A stretch of DNA of 64,000 nucleotides from Croceicoccus pelagius (GTDB taxonomy: Bacteria > Pseudomonadota > Alphaproteobacteria > Sphingomonadales > Sphingomonadaceae). Made by a program: the position numbers and the translations under genes. Positions 1 through 8,034 of this stretch are shown one piece after another (position 1 is the first letter of the stretch; each line of letters begins with the position of its first letter). The notes under the pieces are model-generated. The model ran no database searches, was not told where the DNA came from, and saw only the letters and a program-made list of their open reading frames with translations. The stretch covers positions 248,001-312,000 of the forward strand of contig NZ_LYWY01000032.1 in assembly GCF_001661915.1 (NCBI RefSeq), given 5' to 3'.

Positions 1-327
1 CTGGCTTTCATCCTCGACCATGAACGACAGGCGACCGTTCGCAGTGGAGATGTCGCCGATGGCAATGGCGGGATCGGCATCGCGCAGGGCGCGGCGCACT
101 TCCTCTTCCATCGCCTCGATGCGGAGCGAACGAACCTGCGCGGTGTCGGCTTCCAGCAGGATGTGGCTGCCGCCGGCAAGGTCGAGGCCGAGGTTGATTT
201 CGGGGTCGGGAAGCTGGGACGGCCAGCGTTCACCCGCCAGCATCGTCAGCGACGGCAGGGCCAGGAACACGCCGACGAGCGTGAGGCCCCACAGCCAGAT
301 GCGTTTCCAGCGCGGAAAATCAAGCAT
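1..327 (-). CDS. secD: Protein translocase subunit SecD, N-terminal part (cut by window edge)
   Basis: The first 109 codons are visible; the rest lies beyond position 1. SecD works with SecF and YajC on the periplasmic side of the SecYEG channel, using the proton gradient to help pull exported proteins out. The translation shows a short cytoplasmic start, one membrane segment at about residues 10-30, then the family hallmark GLDLAGG at residues 47-53, followed by the start of the first periplasmic domain. The ATG at 327 is the only sensible start before the membrane segment. It lies just downstream of yajC on the same strand, the usual yajC-secD order, so the two are probably co-transcribed. 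Confidence 0.93.
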   Translation of the reverse strand, partial: MLDFPRWKRIWLWGLTLVGVFLALPSLTMLAGERWPSQLPDPEINLGLDLAGGSHILLEADTAQVRSLRIEAMEEEVRRALRDADPAIAIGDISTANGRLSFMVEDESQ

Positions 328-337
328 GCGTGTTATC

Positions 338-670
338 TCAGTCGTTTGCCGGTGCCGAGCTGCCCGGCGGAATCACGTCGCCGATGGTCGAACGCACCGC
401 CTTGACCTTGACGTTCTGGCCAAGGTCGATGTCGACGTAGTTGTCGTCCAGCTTGATGATCTTGCCGACGAGACCACCTGCGGTGACCACGCGATCGCCC
501 TTCTGCAGGCCGGCGATCTTCGCCTGGTGTTCCTTGTGGCGGCGCATCTGCGGGCGGAACACGAGGAACCAGAAGATGACGCCCATCGCGAGAAGCGGCA
601 GGATCTGCACCCATCCGGGAGGACCCCCGGCAGGGGCGGCGGCGGCAAGTACAAGCATGGAGCTGGACAT
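338..670 (-). CDS. yajC: Preprotein translocase subunit YajC
   Basis: This 110-residue inner-membrane protein is an accessory subunit of the SecDF complex. It has one transmembrane segment at about residues 20-38 ending in VFRPQ, then a basic stretch (RRHKEHQ). A small soluble domain follows with the family signature KGDRVVTAGGLVGKI. Length and layout match the family. It precedes secD with a 10-bp gap, so the two form one operon read leftwards. The 270 bp between this gene and the upstream tRNA contain no supportable gene. The yajC promoter should lie there, unless yajC is also reached by transcription through the tRNA. Confidence 0.95.
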   Translation of the reverse strand: MSSSMLVLAAAAPAGGPPGWVQILPLLAMGVIFWFLVFRPQMRRHKEHQAKIAGLQKGDRVVTAGGLVGKIIKLDDNYVDIDLGQNVKVKAVRSTIGDVIPPGSSAPAND

Positions 671-902
671 GGAGGGCCTTCGTCTTGTTGTGACGGCTTC
701 AATAGGATCGATCGGCCGCCAGACAAGAGCACGAGCTCAAGGGCAACCGGTCAAGCCCGCGCGCCTAGCAGCATTGCCATGGGGTGGCAATGGAGGGGCG
801 CAGGCTGCACACGGGCACGCCGCAAGACAACGGGGCCCGCGGGGCTACGTATCTATCGATGTGTAGGAATAAGCTCGTCGCTTACGCTCGTTAGTTTTCG
901 GC

Positions 903-928
903 CAAGATCATCCCACCAAATGATCTTG
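903..928. repeat. Perfect 9-bp inverted repeat downstream of tRNA-Pro
   Basis: The arms CAAGATCAT (903-911) and ATGATCTTG (920-928) are perfectly complementary and separated by 8 nt. It starts 13 nt after the tRNA 3' end in the direction of tRNA transcription. It could be the tRNA's 3' processing or termination hairpin, but no T-tract follows it on the minus strand, so it is not a textbook intrinsic terminator. The neighbouring bases 884-895 carry a GTCGCT..CGCTC motif that also occurs in the element at 43986-44135. Confidence 0.6.
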
Positions 929-940
929 CGTCACAAAAAC

Positions 941-1017
941 TGGTCGGGACGAGAGGATTCGAACCTCCGACCCCCACACCCCCAGTGTGATGCGCTACCA
1001 GGCTGCGCTACGTCCCG
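941..1017 (-). tRNA. tRNA-Pro (anticodon GGG)
   Basis: Read on the minus strand this is a 77-nt cloverleaf with the 3' CCA encoded. The acceptor stem CGGGACG pairs with CGTCCCG. The D-stem GCGC/GCGC encloses AGCCTGGTA, and the anticodon stem TCACA/TGTGG (one T-G pair) holds the loop CTGGGGG, giving anticodon GGG. The T-arm is GGAGG-TTCGAAT-CCTCT. It closely follows the bacterial tRNA-Pro consensus. It stands alone between the DUF4139 genes and yajC/secD. Confidence 0.96.
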
Positions 1018-1029
1018 ACCGGAGCGCGC

Positions 1030-1058
1030 CCTATAGGCCCGCCTTTTTGGCGATGCAA
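1030..1058 (-). promoter_or_regulatory. Predicted sigma-70 promoter of tRNA-Pro
   Basis: On the minus strand there is a -35 box TTGCAT (1053-1058), a 17-nt spacer and a -10 box TATAGG (1030-1035). Transcription would start near 1023, about six bases before the mature tRNA 5' end. The stretch between the -10 and the tRNA is pure G/C/T with a GCGCGC core, the kind of GC-rich discriminator typical of promoters under stringent (ppGpp) control. Spacing and position support the call; strength and control are inferred. Confidence 0.6.
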
Positions 1059-1254
1059 CCCGTTGTTGTGCCCTTCGATGCACAGGCGCGATGTTTGCCG
1101 TCTCTACGCCCCGGCGCGTCCGGAAAGCATCGCCGGAAACACCCGTATGCGCGGGTTTCAACGTCGCCCTGTTCAGCAAAGAGCCATCTGAAAGTTCACA
1201 CTTTTGCAGCCGAACCGTGCGATACCGGCGTCGAATAGTGGGGAGACGAGTTCC

Positions 1255-2772
1255 GTGGCAAAGGGTTTCAACGTGCGTTCGGCGGTCTTCGCCCTCGCCG
1301 GATCGGCGCTGATCGTGGCACCGGCCGCAGGGCAGAGCGACCCGACGGGCAAGAGCGAGCAGGGCGACGTTGCTGTCACCATCTACAACAGCGGACAGGC
1401 GCTGGTTCAGGACGTGCGCCAGATTTCGATCCCCCAGGGCCGCACGCGGATCGAGTTTCCCGACGTATCGAGCCGCATCCGGGCAGAGACGCTGTCTTTC
1501 GATGCCGCAGGCACGACGATCGTCGAACAGAACTTCGACTATGACCTGTTGACCCCCGGAAAGCTGATGGAAAAGGCGGTGGGCGAGACGATCACTCTTG
1601 TACGCACGAACCCCGCCACCGGCGCGGAAACGCGCGAGCGGGCCAAGGTTCTCTCGGTCGCGGGCGGCGTAGTGGTCCAGATCGGCAACCGCATCGAGGT
1701 GCTGCGCGACGACGGCCTGCCGGTGCGCGCCGTCTTCGACAAAGTGCCCGACAACTTGCGCGCACGGCCCACGCTTTCGGTGACGGTCGATTCGACGCGC
1801 GGCGGCACGCGGCCCGTTTCGCTGCGCTACCTGACGCCGGGGCTCGGCTGGTCGGCCGACTACGTCGCGCTTTACGACGAGGTGAAGGGCACGGTCGATA
1901 TGCAGGGTTGGGTCACGCTGACCAACCAGACCGGCACGACGTTCGAGGCGGCGAAGACCATGTTGGTCGCGGGCAACGTCCAGACGCAGAACAACAACCG
2001 CTATGGCCGCCCCTCCCCGCCGCCTCCGCCGCGCGGCAGCATCGATTCGATGGGCACCGAGAGCGCGGACCGCGAGCGGCTGGGCGATTTCTATCTCTAT
2101 CCGCTCGATGAACGCACAACGATCGCCAACGCGCAGACGAAGCAGGTCAGCTTCCTCGACGTGACTGCCGTTCCCGCGTCCAAGGTCTATACCCGCACCA
2201 TCGGCTGGTTGCAGAGCGACAACGAGCCGCAAAAAGCGGCGAGCGAGATCGCGTTCTCGTCCTCGCGCAATGGCGGGCTGGGCGATGCGCTTCCGGCTGG
2301 AACGGTGCGCTTCTACCAGCGCGATGCGCGCGGCACGCCACAGTTCATCGGCGAGAATTCGGTCGGCCACACCCCGATGGGCAGCCGCCTGTCGCTCAGC
2401 ACCGGCGATGCCTTCGACGTCTCTGTCGAGGCGACAGTCATGGCCCGCACGAAGATCGCATCCGAGGAATACGAACGCTCCTCCCGCTACCGCGTGATCG
2501 AGGACGGCCGCGTGCGTCAGGTGCAGATCGACCGCGCGAAAGACTTCTACCGCACGACGATGCGCTATCGCGTCACCAATGCGCGACCCGTGCCGGTTAA
2601 CGTAGAGGTCACGCAGGCCGGGCTCGACCGCGGGTACTGGAGCAACGACTTCCGCGTCGTGTCGGAAAACCTGAAGGGTGAGCAGGACGGGCTCGACCGC
2701 CGCAAGTGGACCGTACCGGTGCCCGCCAACGGCGACTATGAACTGACCGTCGTTTACGAAACCCGCTATTGA
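1255..2772 (+). CDS. Secreted DUF4139 domain protein (first of tandem pair)
   Basis: The protein has about 505 residues. I chose the GTG at 1255 because GGGAGACGAG (1241-1250) sits at ribosome-binding distance and a clean signal peptide follows (VRSAVFALAGSALIVAPAAG), so it should be exported to the periplasm or outer surface. From about residue 185 onwards it carries the DUF4139 signature (TPGLGWSADYVALYDE, GWVTLTNQTG), and near residue 250 a short proline-rich linker. The biochemical role of DUF4139 proteins is not established. The next gene is a paralogue overlapping this stop region, so the two are translated from one message. Sequence blocks such as RTNPATGAET are shared between them. 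Confidence 0.82.
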   Translation: MAKGFNVRSAVFALAGSALIVAPAAGQSDPTGKSEQGDVAVTIYNSGQALVQDVRQISIPQGRTRIEFPDVSSRIRAETLSFDAAGTTIVEQNFDYDLLTPGKLMEKAVGETITLVRTNPATGAETRERAKVLSVAGGVVVQIGNRIEVLRDDGLPVRAVFDKVPDNLRARPTLSVTVDSTRGGTRPVSLRYLTPGLGWSADYVALYDEVKGTVDMQGWVTLTNQTGTTFEAAKTMLVAGNVQTQNNNRYGRPSPPPPPRGSIDSMGTESADRERLGDFYLYPLDERTTIANAQTKQVSFLDVTAVPASKVYTRTIGWLQSDNEPQKAASEIAFSSSRNGGLGDALPAGTVRFYQRDARGTPQFIGENSVGHTPMGSRLSLSTGDAFDVSVEATVMARTKIASEEYERSSRYRVIEDGRVRQVQIDRAKDFYRTTMRYRVTNARPVPVNVEVTQAGLDRGYWSNDFRVVSENLKGEQDGLDRRKWTVPVPANGDYELTVVYETRY

Positions 2773-2783
2773 AGGGCGGCCCC

Positions 2784-4400
2784 GTGCGGCATGTCCCCCT
2801 GATCCTTGCGGCAAGCGCGCTGGCCCTGCCCGCGCAGGCCGAGGCGCGCACGGTGGTAGAGGCCTCGGCGCCCGAAAGCCTTGCCGTCACCGTCTATCGC
2901 GATCCGGACCGCGACCGGCCCATGCGGCTCAACTGGCTGAACGGTTTTGCGCTCATTTCCGAAACGCGCACCGTCACCCTGCCGCCGGGTGAAAGCCGGA
3001 TCCGCTTCGACGGAGTGGCCGAAAGCATGGTCGCGGTCAGCGCCATCGTCACAGGCCTTCCGGGCGGGACGATCGAGAAGAACCGCAACGCCGACATCCT
3101 CTCTCCGGCTGCGCTGGTAAACGGCACGCTGGGCAACCGCGTCACGATCACGCGCACCAATCCCGCGACCGGCGCCGAAACCAGCGAGCGCGCCATCGTG
3201 CATACACGCGCCGATGGCGGCCTCGTGCTGCAGACAGACGCCGGATACGAAGCGGTGCGATGCGCCGGCATCCCCGAACGGCTGACTTTCGACGAAGTGC
3301 CCAATGGGCTGTCGCCCAACCCCGTCTATAGTGTCGATACGCGCAGCGAGAGCGGCGGGACTTATACCGTCACGCTGAACTACCTTGCCTCGGGCTTCGA
3401 CTGGAGCGCGCATTACGTCGCGACATTCGCAAAGGCGGGACAGGAGCGGGAGCGCCGCTTGAAACTCACTGCCTGGCTGACGCTGGCGAACGGCAACGGG
3501 CAGAGCTTTCCCGATGCGGAGCTGATGGCCGTTGCGGGCAAGCTTGAGATCAGGAGCGATTACCGCGATTTGGGCACGCCGCCACGCGGAGAACCGCTGC
3601 GCCTCACCTGTTTCCCGATCGGCAGCACTTCGACCGGAACGAACTATCCGCCGCCCCCTCCGCCACCTCCGCCGCCTCCCTCACCGGTGACGATGAGCGA
3701 TGCCATCGTCGTGACCGGCAGCCGCGTCATGGCACAGGAAATGGCTTTCGCGCCTGCCGCCGTGATGAAGGCGACCGAGGAAGCCTTGGGCGACCTCAAG
3801 CTCTACCGCGTGCCCATGCCTGTCACCGTGGCCGCAAACGCGCAGAAGCAGGTCGCTTTCCTGACGCTGGACGCGGTCGAGGGAAAGCTGATCCATCGCG
3901 CATCGTGCATGCCGCATATGCCGGGTAACGAGATGGTCGCCGATGTCGTGCTGCGGAGCACGAATGAGGACGAGTTTGGCCTTGGCCGCGCGCTTCCCGC
4001 AGGCGGCGTGACCGTGTTCGAGCCGAGCGCCTATGGCCCGCTGCTGATCGCGGAAGACAAGATGGAAGACCGCGCCGTGGGGCAGGAAGTGGAGATCGCC
4101 ATTGCGCCGTCGTCGCAAGTGAAAGTCGCATGCGAGGCAGGACGCGGCTTCGTGCTTGGCGAGACCGACGTGCATGACGGCAAGTGGCACGAACTCGCCG
4201 CCAGCATCACGAACGACAGCACGGAGACGGTCGAGGCCGAGATCGCCATCGGCAACCCCGCGCAGTGGGAAGTACGCAAGCCCTCTCGCAAGACCGCGAT
4301 GCAGAACGGGCTGCGAGTGATCCGCGTGACCGTGCAGGCGGGTGAGACGCGCGAGCTGCGCTGGCAGGTCCGTAATCCGGCGCAGGCGAAGGCGCGGTAG
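2784..4400 (+). CDS. Secreted DUF4139 domain protein with internal TonB-box-like motif
   Basis: This is the second of two tandem paralogues, about 538 residues. The GTG at 2784 is preferred over the TTG at 2769 because AAGGGCGG (2772-2779) then acts as the ribosome site and a signal peptide follows directly (HVPLILAASALALPAQA). It shares VTITRTNPATGAETSERA and ASGFDWSAHYVATF with its neighbour. In the middle, around residues 288-299, is an uninterrupted run of prolines. Right after it, near residue 305, comes DAIVVTGSRV, the kind of sequence normally found at the TonB-box/plug start of sphingomonad TonB-dependent receptors. Function unknown; the motif suggests contact with TonB or a plug-like element, which is inference only. 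Confidence 0.8.
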   Translation: MRHVPLILAASALALPAQAEARTVVEASAPESLAVTVYRDPDRDRPMRLNWLNGFALISETRTVTLPPGESRIRFDGVAESMVAVSAIVTGLPGGTIEKNRNADILSPAALVNGTLGNRVTITRTNPATGAETSERAIVHTRADGGLVLQTDAGYEAVRCAGIPERLTFDEVPNGLSPNPVYSVDTRSESGGTYTVTLNYLASGFDWSAHYVATFAKAGQERERRLKLTAWLTLANGNGQSFPDAELMAVAGKLEIRSDYRDLGTPPRGEPLRLTCFPIGSTSTGTNYPPPPPPPPPPPSPVTMSDAIVVTGSRVMAQEMAFAPAAVMKATEEALGDLKLYRVPMPVTVAANAQKQVAFLTLDAVEGKLIHRASCMPHMPGNEMVADVVLRSTNEDEFGLGRALPAGGVTVFEPSAYGPLLIAEDKMEDRAVGQEVEIAIAPSSQVKVACEAGRGFVLGETDVHDGKWHELAASITNDSTETVEAEIAIGNPAQWEVRKPSRKTAMQNGLRVIRVTVQAGETRELRWQVRNPAQAKAR

Positions 4401-4874
4401 CTACTCCACCGGCAGCGCGGGCGAAGTCTTCACGTTTTCCAGCACGAGGATAGATTTTACGTCGCGCACGCCGGGGATGCGGACCAGCGTTTTCAGCGTG
4501 ATTTCCGACATGTGTTCCATGTCCCGCGCGGTCACGTGCAGCAGGTAGTCCATCTCTCCGGTCACCGCATGACACGCGATGACATAGGGGTTGTCCTGTA
4601 TCGCCCCTTCGAACCGGTCGATGATCTCGTCGCTGTGCGCCTGAAGGTTGATCATGATGTAGGCGTCGAGCGGGAAGCCCAGCTTGCGCGCGTCGAGCCG
4701 TGGGGAATAACCGGTGATGACCCCGTCATCCTCCAGCTTTTTCAGCCGTCTGCTGACCGGTGTGGCCGAGAGCGAGACCCGTTCGGCAATCTGCGCCACG
4801 GTCATGCGCGCATCTTCCTGAAGCGCGGCGATGATACGGCGATCGAATCGGTCGAGGGGCATGAAATCACTCAT
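4401..4874 (-). CDS. Lrp/AsnC family transcriptional regulator
   Basis: The protein has 157 residues, the normal length for the family. An N-terminal winged helix-turn-helix (about residues 6-60, with ALQEDARMTVAQIAERVSLS and the recognition part SRRLKKLEDDGVITGY) is followed by a RAM effector-binding domain (VTGEMDYLLHV). Such regulators sense amino acids and form octamers that wrap DNA. It is divergent from the phenylalanine hydroxylase gene with a 95-bp shared upstream region, so the likely job is control of phenylalanine/tyrosine breakdown in response to an aromatic amino acid. The start could be the ATG at 4874 or at 4862 (MPLDRF), the latter matching the usual N-terminus better. Confidence 0.9.
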   Translation of the reverse strand: MSDFMPLDRFDRRIIAALQEDARMTVAQIAERVSLSATPVSRRLKKLEDDGVITGYSPRLDARKLGFPLDAYIMINLQAHSDEIIDRFEGAIQDNPYVIACHAVTGEMDYLLHVTARDMEHMSEITLKTLVRIPGVRDVKSILVLENVKTSPALPVE

Positions 4875-4969
4875 ATTAAGGTTGTTTGCGCGATAAATCG
4901 GCGTGCTGGTCCGCTACCTTGCACGGATTAGCACACAAATCACCTGCTGTTGATGGTACTGTGCATTCG

Positions 4970-5839
4970 ATGGAGAAGCCTGGAACAGCAAAAAGCGAGA
5001 GTGAACTGCGCGGCGATTATTCGCAGGCGGGGCGCGACTATACCGTCGCGCAGAACTGGGATGCCTATTCGCCTGAGGAGCACGACCGCTGGCGCCGCCT
5101 TTACGAGCGGCAGAGCAAGCTCGCCGAGCTTTACGCAGCACCCCAGTTCCTCGACGGGCTGAAACGGCTGGACTGTTCCTACGGCATCCCGCGCTTCGAA
5201 TATGCGAACATGGTGCTGACCGAAGCGACCGGCTGGCAGCTTGTCGCCGTCCCCGGCTTCATCCCGGACGAGATATTTTTCGACCACCTCGCCGCGCGCC
5301 AGTTCCCAGTCACCCGCTGGATCCGCGAAGAGCACGAGCTGGATTACCTGGTCGAGCCGGACATTTTCCACGATTTCTTCGGCCACGTGCCGATGCTGCT
5401 CGACCCCAGCGTTGCCGACTTCCTCGAAGCTTATGGCAAGGCAGGCCGCCGCGCGATGGAAATGGGCGCGCTCGACATGCTGGCGCGCATCTACTGGTAC
5501 ACGATCGAATTCGGCCTGATCGACAGCAGGAAGGGGCTGAAAGCCTTTGGCGCGGGCATCGTGTCGAGCGCGGGTGAGACCGTTTATTCGGTCACCGATC
5601 CCGACGTCCTGCGCCTGCCGTTCGACCCGGAACGCATCATGAAAACCGCGTACCGGATCGACGATTTCCAGATCAACTACTTCGTCCTCGATTCGATGGA
5701 GCAGCTTTTGCAACGGCTCGTCGAACTGGACTTCGGACCCATCTACGAAACCTGGCGCGACAGCGACCCGATCCCGGCAGGAACCCTGCTGGACGGTGAG
5801 ACGCCGTGGCGCGGAAAGCTTGCGGAGAAAGCATCATGA
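4970..5839 (+). CDS. phhA: Phenylalanine 4-monooxygenase
   Basis: This 289-residue iron- and pterin-dependent enzyme hydroxylates L-phenylalanine to L-tyrosine. Visible signatures are [16 protein letters not shown] and [26 protein letters not shown]. The iron site is [13 protein letters not shown], with both metal histidines, plus the glutamate in [10 protein letters not shown]. Length fits bacterial monofunctional enzymes without the regulatory domain. ATG 4970 starts in [10 protein letters not shown]; no strong ribosome site is visible. Its stop overlaps the start of the dioxygenase gene (ATGA), so both are coupled and convert phenylalanine-derived carbon towards homogentisate. It is probably controlled by the divergent Lrp/AsnC protein. 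Confidence 0.95.
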   Translation: MEKPGTAKSESELRGDYSQAGRDYTVAQNWDAYSPEEHDRWRRLYERQSKLAELYAAPQFLDGLKRLDCSYGIPRFEYANMVLTEATGWQLVAVPGFIPDEIFFDHLAARQFPVTRWIREEHELDYLVEPDIFHDFFGHVPMLLDPSVADFLEAYGKAGRRAMEMGALDMLARIYWYTIEFGLIDSRKGLKAFGAGIVSSAGETVYSVTDPDVLRLPFDPERIMKTAYRIDDFQINYFVLDSMEQLLQRLVELDFGPIYETWRDSDPIPAGTLLDGETPWRGKLAEKAS

Positions 5840-6945
5840 CCGACCTGTTCGAAAATCCCATCGGCCTCGACGGGTTCGAATTCGTGGAATTCTCCGCACC
5901 GGAAAAGGGCGTCCTGGAGCCTGTGTTCGAGGCCATGGGCTTCACCCGCGTGGCGCGCCACCGTTCGAAGGATGTGGAGCTTTGGCGGCAGGGCGACATC
6001 AACCTCGTCACCAATTACGAACCGGGCAGCGCGGCATGGTTCTTCAGCCGCGAACACGGCCCCTCGGCCTGCGGCATGGGCTTTCGCGTCAAGGACGCCG
6101 CCAAGGCTTATGCCGAACTGCTGACACGCGGGGCAGAGCCGGTCGAGACCAACACCGGCCCGATGGAACTGCATATCCCCGCGATCCGCGGCATCGGCAA
6201 CGCCATCATCTACCTGACCGACCGCTACGATGATGGTGACGGCAGCCTCTCGATCTACGACATCGATTTCGAATACCTGCCCGGCGTTGCCAGGCGCCCC
6301 GAAGGCGCAGGCCTCGACCGGATCGACCACCTGACGCACAACGTCTATGGCGGGCGCATGGCCTATTGGGCCGACTATTACGAGACGCTGTTCAACTTCC
6401 GCGAAATCCGTTTCTTCGACATCAAGGGCGAATATACCGGCCTTACCAGCAAGGCGCTGACCGCGCCCGATGGCAAGATCCGCATCCCGCTGAACGAAGA
6501 AGGCAAGTCCGGCGGCGGCCAGATCGAGGAATTCCTGCGCGCCTACAACGGCGAAGGCATCCAGCACATTGCCTTCATCTGCGACGATCTTCTGGGCACT
6601 TGGGACAAGCTGAAAGAAAGCGGCGTCCCCTTCATGACTGCGCCGCCCGAAACCTATTACGAGATGCTGGAAGAGCGTCTGCCCGGCCACGGCGAACCTG
6701 TTGGCGAGTTGAAGACGCGCGGCATCCTTCTCGACGGTACGACCGAAGGGGGCACGCCCCGCCTCCTGCTCCAGATATTTGCCGAGGCACAGATCGGGCC
6801 GGTCTTCTTCGAATTCATCCAGCGCCGCGGTGATGAAGGTTTCGGCGAAGGCAACTTCAAGGCGTTGTTCGAAAGCATGGAGCGTGACCAGGTACGCCGC
6901 GGCGCCCTTAAGGTTGATGAGAAGAAGGTCGACGAAAAGGCCTGA
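5836..6945 (+). CDS. hpd: 4-hydroxyphenylpyruvate dioxygenase
   Basis: This 369-residue non-haem iron enzyme converts 4-hydroxyphenylpyruvate to homogentisate, the committed step of tyrosine catabolism. It shows two vicinal-oxygen-chelate modules. The C-terminal one carries the three iron ligands: His in [11 protein letters not shown], His in [11 protein letters not shown] and Glu in [11 protein letters not shown]. The start ATG 5836 overlaps the phhA stop by four bases. Homogentisate dioxygenase, its usual partner, and the tyrosine aminotransferase are not in this window, so the pathway is completed elsewhere. A GC hairpin without a T-tract (stem 6956-6962/6973-6979) follows the stop and may end the transcript. 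Confidence 0.96.
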   Translation: MTDLFENPIGLDGFEFVEFSAPEKGVLEPVFEAMGFTRVARHRSKDVELWRQGDINLVTNYEPGSAAWFFSREHGPSACGMGFRVKDAAKAYAELLTRGAEPVETNTGPMELHIPAIRGIGNAIIYLTDRYDDGDGSLSIYDIDFEYLPGVARRPEGAGLDRIDHLTHNVYGGRMAYWADYYETLFNFREIRFFDIKGEYTGLTSKALTAPDGKIRIPLNEEGKSGGGQIEEFLRAYNGEGIQHIAFICDDLLGTWDKLKESGVPFMTAPPETYYEMLEERLPGHGEPVGELKTRGILLDGTTEGGTPRLLLQIFAEAQIGPVFFEFIQRRGDEGFGEGNFKALFESMERDQVRRGALKVDEKKVDEKA

Positions 6946-7024
6946 TTTCCCGCTTGCCGGGGCGCCGCGCGTCCCCGGCTGGCACCGCCCGAAGCGGCAT
7001 TTTCACCCTTACGTACGGTTTGAC

Positions 7025-7049
7025 CGCCAAGGGGCGGAACCCCTAGGCG
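7025..7049 (+). other. Hairpin in the leader of the MscS gene
   Basis: CGCC-A-AGGGG, a 5-nt loop CGGAA, then CCCCT-A-GGCG: a nine-pair stem with a single A/A mismatch. It ends 40 nt before the GTG start of the channel gene. No T-run follows, so it is not a normal terminator. It may stabilise or shape the mRNA leader. Confidence 0.45.
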
Positions 7050-7089
7050 TGCGATCGATTTGGGGAAGACACCGAAAGCTGGAGAAGTC

Positions 7090-7971
7090 GTGCAAGTGCT
7101 GGATATCGTCGAGATTCTGAAGACCGAACTGCTGGGAATGGGCGAGGGCCTGATCGCCTTGCTTCCCAAAATGGCCATCGCCCTCGCCGTCATATTCGTC
7201 ACCTGGCTCCTCGCCCGTTTCGCCACCAACATCGCCGACCGCCTGACCGGCAAGACATCGATGCGCGAGAGCCTGAAGGCCTTGGTCGAAACGATGGTCA
7301 AGCTGACGATCTGGCTCGCAGGCCTGCTCATCGCCCTGACCATCATTCTGCCTGGCATGTCGGCAGGCGGACTCATCGCTGGGCTGGGCGTCGGCACCGT
7401 CGCAATCGGTTTCGCCTTTCAGGACATTTTCGAAAACTTTCTTGCCGGCGTGCTCATCATGCTGCGCGACAAGATGCAGATCGGCGACGCGGTCGAGGTC
7501 GAAGGCATCCTGGGCAAGGTCGAACACATCACCTTGCGCGAAACGCATATCCGCCAGTTCACCGGCGAACTGACGGTCTGCCCCAATTCGATGCTGTTCA
7601 AGAACCCGGTCAAGATCCTGACCGAACAGCCGATCCGCCGTTGGGAAATCACGGTGGGCGTGTCCTACGACACCGATCTCGATCACGCGACCGAGGTGAT
7701 CAAGAAGTCTCTGGAAGGTCTGGAAGACGTGCCCGACGATAAGCCGATCGACGTCTATGTCTCGAACTTCGGCGGCAGTTCTGTCGATTTCATGATCCGC
7801 TGGTGGTGCGGTGCGATGCCGCGCGACATGTTCGCCATCCGCGACGATATCTTCAAGCGCGTCAAGGCAGGGCTGGAAGCCGCGGATATCGAAATTCCGT
7901 TCCCCTACATCACACATACCTTCAAGGAACCGGTGCCCTTCTTGCCTGCGCCGGAAACGAAGCGGGACTGA
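7090..7971 (+). CDS. MscS-family small-conductance mechanosensitive channel
   Basis: About 293 residues, close to E. coli MscS. Three membrane helices lie at roughly residues 27-47, 68-90 and 95-125. The third has the glycine/alanine packing pattern GLGVGTVAIGFAFQDIFENFLAG that lines the pore, then a beta domain (MQIGDAVEVEGILGKVEHITLRET) and the alpha/beta C-terminal vestibule. It opens under membrane tension to release solutes during hypo-osmotic shock. The GTG at 7090 is preferred over a TTG at 7060 because GGAG (7081-7084) is correctly placed. It lies 4 kb from the osmolyte operon, which fits a shared role in osmotic adaptation although they are not co-transcribed. Confidence 0.92.
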   Translation: MQVLDIVEILKTELLGMGEGLIALLPKMAIALAVIFVTWLLARFATNIADRLTGKTSMRESLKALVETMVKLTIWLAGLLIALTIILPGMSAGGLIAGLGVGTVAIGFAFQDIFENFLAGVLIMLRDKMQIGDAVEVEGILGKVEHITLRETHIRQFTGELTVCPNSMLFKNPVKILTEQPIRRWEITVGVSYDTDLDHATEVIKKSLEGLEDVPDDKPIDVYVSNFGGSSVDFMIRWWCGAMPRDMFAIRDDIFKRVKAGLEAADIEIPFPYITHTFKEPVPFLPAPETKRD

Positions 7972-8034
7972 TCATTCGGCGCATTGTCGCGCTCCCGCCC
8001 GCCGGTCTATGATCGTGGGCGGGAGAAAACGAAC

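Noticed and set aside
931-2814. Long minus-strand open frame ending in a sequence like VAQPGSASHWGCGGRRFESSRPDQF
   Set aside because: It is antisense to the DUF4139 gene and its end is the translated antisense/sense of tRNA-Pro, a known kind of false protein; codon pattern is a shadow of the real gene.
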